From: Siphonodentalium dalli | Lineage: Eukaryota; Mollusca; Scaphopoda; Gadilida; Siphonodentaliidae | DNA: 64,000 nucleotides | Direction of reading: 5' to 3' | Assembly: GCA_032622095.1 (NCBI GenBank) | Contig: CP136066.1 | Span: 199,972,978 to 200,036,977 of the forward strand | In this document: one piece after another, positions 57,498 to 64,000 of the stretch | Position numbering within the stretch: position 1 is the first letter of the stretch | Layout of the letters: each line of letters opens with the position of its first letter | The notes under the pieces: model-generated | What the model saw: the letters and a program-made list of their open reading frames with translations, nothing else | Database searches by the model: none | Told to the model about the DNA's origin: nothing | Translations under genes and position numbers: made by a program

Positions 57498-58732
57498 ATG
57501 ATTTGATAAACTAATTAGGCCTATTTTATTGTATGGATGTGAGATATGGTCCACTGACCGTAAGTTTTGTAAACGGGCTCTGTTTTTGAATGGAAAGGCC
57601 TCAAATCACCCTTCTAGAGCAGTGTTAAGCCGTTTCCCTATCGCGAATGATGCCATTTTACAACTCTTCGGGTACATGCTAAAACTATCAAAAGTAGATG
57701 ACCATAATATCTTATCCACATGCTACAAAGAGTCTCTGAATTGTAAATTAACTTTAACATGGCTCACTCTATTGTCGCGTGTTAACCTTGTAATCAATAG
57801 CAGGGCAGCGTGAACTGATGCTGACTAAGACATTGAAATCAGAACACATGGAAGTGTTTCGCAATCAGTGTTCACGCTGGACCGAAAAAAACTTTAGCCA
57901 AAAGTTTAGCCAAATGAAAATTTTATTAGCCAAATGAAAAAAACTTTAGCCAAATGTTTTTTGGCCAAATTAAAAAACACTTTGGCCCAATTAAATCTTC
58001 GTTTTCTGGTCGGTTCACAATTAATGACTAAAACGTAAAATCTAACAGACACAGGTAAAATACACAATAATTTAAATAATTTTGATGAACTAGAAGTATT
58101 TTTATATATATAATTTATTAAAAATTTAGTAATCTTTATGTGAAAGAGTGATTTGGGGGGGGGGGGGGGGACCCGGGATTGTCATTTTTAATGTCATTAT
58201 TTTTTTTATTTATATCAATATCTTTTTTAAAATCATTAAATATTTATCCTTGCGAAAATATCTAAGTGACATCTGGAAACTAATAACTTATCGCAATGAT
58301 ATATTCAATGACGATAGACCGACAGGGAAAAATAAACTACGAACCTATAGGATATTTAAAGATGAATACAAAATTGAGCGACGATCACAAATTGCTCGCG
58401 AAATGTTTTCTAGATTGCGCGTGAGCAATCACACATTGGCAATAGAACAAGGGAGGCATAGACAACCAGTAATACCATTAGAAAATCGGCTGTATTCCAT
58501 GTGTGACAAACAATGTGTCGAATCTGAAATGCATTTTATCATTGAATGTAACGCATACGATGATTTAAGATCTAATTTATTCAGCGAAATTGAGAAACAC
58601 GATAGTGAATTCAATAATTTGAATGACGCAGATAAATCTGCACTGATTATGAGAAATGATAATATTAAATTAATTAACAAGGTTTGCAACATAGTCCGGC
58701 TATTCTTCCTTCGACGAAATAATACAACTTGA
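57498..58732 (+). pseudogene. LINE-2 family ORF2 C-terminal remnant, copy 3
   Basis: The best preserved copy in its front part: LFDKLIRPILLYGCEIWSTD, RKFCKRALFLNGKASNHPS, KLSKVDDHNIL, then STCYKESLNCKLTLTWLTLL, which the palindromic insert deleted from copies 1 and 2. A 425-bp insertion at 57866-58290 splits the coding sequence. It continues from NDIFNDDRPTGKNKLRTYR to the zinc-knuckle-like MCDKQCVESEMHFIIEC (first Cys changed to Tyr) and the stop at 58732. Reverse transcriptase core absent. Confidence 0.8.
57866..58290 (+). mobile_element. 425-bp insertion with 7-bp target duplication and LINE-2-like 3' UTR sequence
   Basis: Flanked by TCGCAAT at 57859-57865 and 58291-58297; the empty site gtttcgcaatgatat is in copies 1 and 2. 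Its first ~180 bp (cgctggaccgaaaa, ggcccaattaaatcttcg, cacaattaatgactaaa, atctaaca) resembles the LINE-2 3' UTR at 19645-19742, with extra agccaaatg repeats. A G15 run lies near 58157. It could be a 5'-truncated relative or a SINE sharing the LINE tail. Confidence 0.65.
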
Positions 58733-58985
58733 AGAAATTGTTGATAAGAACTGTTTATTTGTGTGTGTATTGCTTATTTATGTATATGATACTCATCAGT
58801 ATCTTGCAACTGCCCATTGAGGTGTTTTGCAGTAAATTCTTGTATCTTGTATTTTCATCCATATACATTGTCCGCGCTGGGCCGAAAAAATATTTTGCCG
58901 ATTGTGGCCAAATTAAATCCTCGTATTCTGGGCTCACCATTAATGACTAAATATTTGTTTTAACATCTAACGTATATAATTATAA
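58733..58985 (+). other. LINE-2 3' UTR, copy 3
   Basis: Matches 19482-19784. It has the intact Helitron empty site taacgta|tataattata near 58977. No gene. Confidence 0.65.
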
Positions 58986-61900
58986 TAACATAAATAAGTT
59001 AAATAAATATATGTCGTCGATACCGTGTATCATGCCAAAGCATCTTCAAATTTTTAGCACACCTCAAGGTCAGTCTTATGTCAATGTGCATGCCTATACC
59101 TTCAAATACTGTGGCTAGACCTCTTTAATCCCACCATTGTTACTTGACAATATACCAATACCCTCCATCTACCATTCAGCATTATGCCATACAATGGATT
59201 CATTAGCGTTAATCATCATTAGTGTGTTATTGTAGTTGGACGCACATTGTATGTAACTTAGTACACTGTCTTTAGTGCATTTTGTTACACATTAACCTGT
59301 ATCACCTTATCAATTGACCCAGTCAATGTTAAAACATCAAATCATGTTTCACTCATTTTATCATGCAAACGTATTAAGAACAATGATTTTATTTACTGTA
59401 TTATGTATGCATGCTAATTAAAACTTTTAAATGTTTTAGCAGACAGATGTTAATACAATACATTTGACTGTTATGTCGCTCCCGTGACAAAATTAATTTG
59501 GGTTTTTTAATTAAATTCCGTCTCTATTTTGGGTAAAACAAATTTGACCATTTGTTTGGCCAACGACAGCGTGTACCCTGTCCACATAGTCATGTAATCT
59601 TGACACATTACCCCCATTCTGGACTCCTCGATCTATGACCACGGGGACCAAGCTCTCTGGTATAATTATAACTCATCTTTCGCGGAAGGATATATCCAGA
59701 TCTGGAAGAAATATGTCACCACTATATAGCCGACGTTGCGCATAAAATAGTCCGAAAGTCCGATTACTTGTTCTGTTATTTGACGAGTTATTCGATCGAA
59801 TAATTATGCATGGTTCATGATCTCTGATCACAAATTATCCGGAAACATGGACCAATCATCCTATATGAATGCCGTTGATAGCACCGATTCACGTTGTCTG
59901 TTTTCGACAACGTCTGACCGGCATATCGTCGACGTACCATTGTTGAATGCTGTCACCTCGTCACAATCGTGTTATTGCCGTGTCTACAACAGTAAATTTG
60001 GGCCATGCGGTAATTTCATATAGCTAGTGTATAGTCTATTCTATATCATTATTGTAAAACAAAATTTAATAATGCTTAATTGGACGATAAATGTAAATGT
60101 TTTCGTACCCACAAATCGACGGAATATAATTCATTTCAAAAATGCGCGCCTATCCTTGACCCAGTCACCCTGCTAAAAAATAACGTCATAAAGTTCGTAC
60201 CAATCATGGTGTTGTTTAAAGCCGAGTCTGAAACGGAACGGAATCTGACGAGGTTTGCCGAATGACACTACCCCGTCCCATCACATTATATGTATGTGTT
60301 CACTCCTTCCCTTTTTGTAAAGCGGGTACTCTTAATAATGTGACACGAAGGACATTTGTTTAGGTTTTTTTGTATGCAGCCAACACACCGACATGGGCAT
60401 GTATATTATAAGAAGTGACAAACTATACAATTGAGCAAAGAATCTTTATATATGCATGGAAATACAGATCAACGATGATAACTGATGGCCGAATTATGTA
60501 CATGTACTAGCTGTTTATAAATTGAGAATACACATTGGCCTCTATAGTGTATGCCGGTTAATAAGGTTTACACTGGCCACTATTACCACTATTTCCTATG
60601 GTAAAACACAAAGCACCCATGTAAACCATCATTGTGGTTTTATGTGATGCTTTGCGTTTTACATAGATTACAACAAAATGAGGGCTGAGGCCTTATATTA
60701 CCAGAGTATACTCTTTTACCAGATTGGTTGGAAGGCAACCTATGTTTGATAAGGTATGTTGCAAATCAAATTGATGATACCAGATTAAATTCTCAATTCA
60801 CAAGAAGAGTTTCAGAATACGGAAAATGATATGTTGTACGCTGGTAAACTCGAGAAAAACACTTAAAATCAATTTGCGATGGCAAAACTAGTGTATTAAC
60901 TGGATAACACCCTGGTAAATTAAATTTACCAACTCAAGGTGTTGACTCTAAATCACTCCGGTAATACTATGCAACTCTCATATTAGACTGATATTAATAT
61001 GGTGGTAAAGTCAGAATTTACCCTGATGTGCGCAGGTATACATTGATTTTGCTATTGTGTTGGTATTATGGTGAATTCTCAATTAACCCCAGTAAACACA
61101 TGTACACTTTGATTTACACTGGTTTATATTTAATTTGCCAGCGTGTTTTCGAAACACCCTAGTAGAATAAATGTTGGCCTCACATTAGTTTGGTATTATC
61201 ATGGTAAATTTTCAGATCACCCCAGTAAACCCACGTAAACCGTGATTTGCAATGGTTTCTATTGGTTTTACCAGCGTGTTTTTGAAACACGCAAGTAGAA
61301 TCAATGTAAAACCTTACATTACTTCGGAATTAAAATGGTGATTTATCAACTGACCCCATGTAAACCCACGTAAAGCGTGATTTACAATGATTTACATTGG
61401 TTTTGCCAGGGTAATTTTTGTATAATGGTTTAAATCAAGCCTTGAAAAATAAGGTGTCTGTCATTTGCAGAATGAGGTACACAGAGGGTGAATTTAGTGA
61501 TGCTACCCCGCATAGCTGGCTATCATCACCAAATTCACCCTCTGTGGACCTCATTCTGCTTACACCTCAGCAGAATGAGGTTCCCAGAGGGTGCATTTGG
61601 TTATTCTAGCCCGCTATACGGGGTAGCATCACTAAATTCACCCTCTGTGGACCTCATTCTGCAAATGACAGACACCCTATTTCAAGGCTTGGTTTAAAGT
61701 GACATATAGGTACTACGACCGGAAGTAATCAAATATAGTGTGAATACAGAAATATTTATATTTGTTCAAATCGCCATCAACAGAAGGAATATTAAAATAT
61801 GTATAGTTTTGTTCATATGCCAAACATAATCAGCGCGTAAATAGTATATTGTCGTCAAGACGTACGATGGTATACGTAAACAAGAGCCTGCTCGTGTTAC

Positions 61901-64000
61901 AGAAGTTGTGCTTCTGTTTACATAACACAGCGCAATTCTATTGGTTAATGACACACAAATTATATAAATGCTCTTTATTATTTCCATATCAGGAAAACAG
62001 TAACAAAAACGCTCTTTATGTTACCATATCCGAATCTAAACAAAAGCCAGGAAACGTAACGTTTTTTGCTTTTGTTTACATAACAAATCAAACAAAATTG
62101 ACAATAACATACTGTTTATGCCATATTTCTGATTGGTGTAAGAACAAAGTCTGTCTATATTTTACTATTCGTTCTGTTTATGGCGGTTTTTGACGGAGGT
62201 GAATATTTTAACAGCCTACCCACATCCAAGGCCGCCCGTATGTTTAACTATTTATACATTCACGCATGTCACAATAATAAATAAATAAATAAATAATCAG
62301 TCAATCAATATTATCAAAGCCACAATCATAGAAGCCGAATTATTAAGATCAAGTTCACATATGGGCTTGTGTTAATGTGCTATGGTGTTGTTTGGTCCTA
62401 CTGAATTGATATGATGCTCGTAGAGTAAACTGATGCAGTAGAGAAAAAGAACCGTTATTTTGTTGTCTAATGTTGACTTTGCACGGTGTTTGGGTAATGT
62501 CCAGTTGTTGTATGAACCATTCCAAAACCGATATGCTTTAAATATGTCAACAATGGCTGCAATAGTTCTTGCAAAACGACAGAAACAGCCATCTTGATTA
62601 TGGTCGGTTTGCAAAAAATAACACACACATTATTAAAGTGATGTGAAACACTCCTGTAGGGTGATCAAATAAAATTTGAAAAATATCTTGCTCAAAGTAG
62701 TTATGTTTACGAATATTAATCAAAATTGACAACACACACGTCGTTCTGATAAATTCAATAAATAAAATTGTTCTGGATGGCGAAATCATTTGTGTGTGTC
62801 GATAGTTGCGTCCCGAATCGAGATGTAAATATTTACAATTGAGCGTAGTTAAGACGATGTTTTCTATGGAGTGGTATGGACCGTATGGTTAATTACTTTG
62901 AAATTTTCGGCGATGTTAGTAGAATGCTACACTACACAGGTTGGCATAACGCCTGGGTACTAACCTAATCAGTTTCACGCATCCGAACAAGTCCATAATA
63001 TGTCATTAAAATATTTTATAACAATTATGTTTTTTGTTAAATGTTGTATACACATACTGCTTTTTCCTAGAATAGATTAGCACAACTCCGTGAACATGAC
63101 AACTTTAGATAAAATGACTGTACGCTGCCCTACCAGCATCATAACAGTTTAACAGGACCACCAATATCACAGCAAAACATTAGGATCAGGGTTGGTACCT
63201 GAGTACCAACGTGAATGCACGAATACGACATGTGCGTCTAGTGGCGAATCTGGTAAAACTGATGATTAACCCTTTACCCAACAAACAGACACCCTTCTAA
63301 TGAAATAGGTTCAGACAACTGATCCAGCATTAAAGGGTGCATGTACAAAAAGTTCAATCACTAAATCGCCAATAAAAATTTGTGAATTTAAATAAGGTCT
63401 ATTTTATTCCAAAATACTCACTTATGGCCATGGGGACGATTAAAATGAAAGTAAATGTCTGTCGAGACGACACTTTAAAAAACCAAGTCACCTTTGCCAG
63501 TTGTATACCGGTACATTTAAGGTTTGAAATACCAAACCAAATTGTACATAGTTCTCAAAGGTTTGAAACACCAAACCAGCTGAATATGAAGTGTATTTAG
63601 GAGTGGAAGGCTTGAAAACGCGAAGCCAGCATCTCTTAAATTGGAAGTAGATTATGTTTAAAGAAATAGTAGTCACAGAGCGGTAGCCTGATTGTAGCAC
63701 TGTAGAACCAAAATACTGGTTCCAGCTATGATTGGAAAACCTCATAACCCTATTTCTGCGAGGTCAGGGTTTTGACTCATGTAGTCATAGGCACTCCACC
63801 CATTTTCGTTTAGCAGGCTATCTTCATTCTTTTCAAAATAAAACTGGGTGGTGTGTAGTGAAGTTGGTAAACAATAATTATTCCACGTGGTCCAATATAA
63901 ACAATGTGCCGCTGTCAAAATACGTCATCAATAAACATTGGGTGCGGTCCAATCAAACCGACGATATCGCAGCCAATTGCTGACTACAGCGAGAGCCGAG
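58986..64000. repeat. Block C, copy 3 (runs past the window end)
   Basis: Near-identical to 49396-54390. It contains the hairpin (60601-60662), the 132-bp array, the palindromic MITE (61435-61692), the TTAA element (61698-62243) and family M (62634-63020). No gene is supported. The frame 59817-60023 is the copy of 50204-50410. Confidence 0.85.
61435..61692. mobile_element. 258-bp palindromic MITE with TTTAAA duplication, C3
   Basis: Duplicate of 51820-52077 carried with block C. TTTAAA stands on both sides (61429-61434 and 61693-61698). Confidence 0.88.

Overview
The window looks like repeat-packed, AT-rich nuclear DNA from an animal, probably a marine invertebrate (a mollusc or another lophotrochozoan would fit; the exact group cannot be told from sequence alone). 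Reasons: TTAGGG-type telomere repeats, a ZBED-like hAT transposase, LINEs with apurinic endonuclease plus reverse transcriptase, tRNA-derived SINEs, Helitrons with CTGT/GTCT microsatellite heads, PIF/Harbinger and CACTG-type DNA transposons. No convincing host protein gene was found. The only long intact reading frame is a LINE ORF2 (41541-45479).

Layout. 1-7928: a frameshifted hAT transposase pseudogene split by a 6.1 kb foldback element (1177-7316). That element has ~1.85 kb inverted arms, a minisatellite core and ten perfect telomeric hexamers. 8045-9303: a 5'-truncated LINE copy on the minus strand. 9304-13404: gene-free DNA with two inverted-repeat pairs. 13525-16450: six head-to-tail non-autonomous Helitrons inside an older interspersed repeat (called family M here).

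16451-64000 is built from three direct copies of a compound block A-B-C. Copy 1 is A 16742-18072, B 18073-19784, C 19785-22823. Copy 2 is A 22824-24154, B 37187-38868, C 49396-54620. Copy 3 is A 54970-55850, B 55851-58985, C 58986-64000, cut by the window end. Copy 2 is split by a 13.0 kb CACTG...CAGTG element (24155-37186), an 8.1 kb Helitron (38869-46996) that itself carries the LINE with the intact ORF2, and a further 2.4 kb insert. Copy 3 carries a PIF/Harbinger element with a 3-bp target duplication and a 425-bp insert in LINE sequence.

The three copies serve as empty sites for one another, so most insertions can be placed to the base and given a relative order. The coding sequences do not form a pathway. 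They are transposition functions: hAT and Harbinger transposase relics, LINE ORF1 esterase tail, LINE endonuclease/reverse transcriptase. Most of the remaining DNA is non-autonomous elements, palindromes and satellites derived from them. Similarity statements are by-eye comparisons within the window; no database search was possible.
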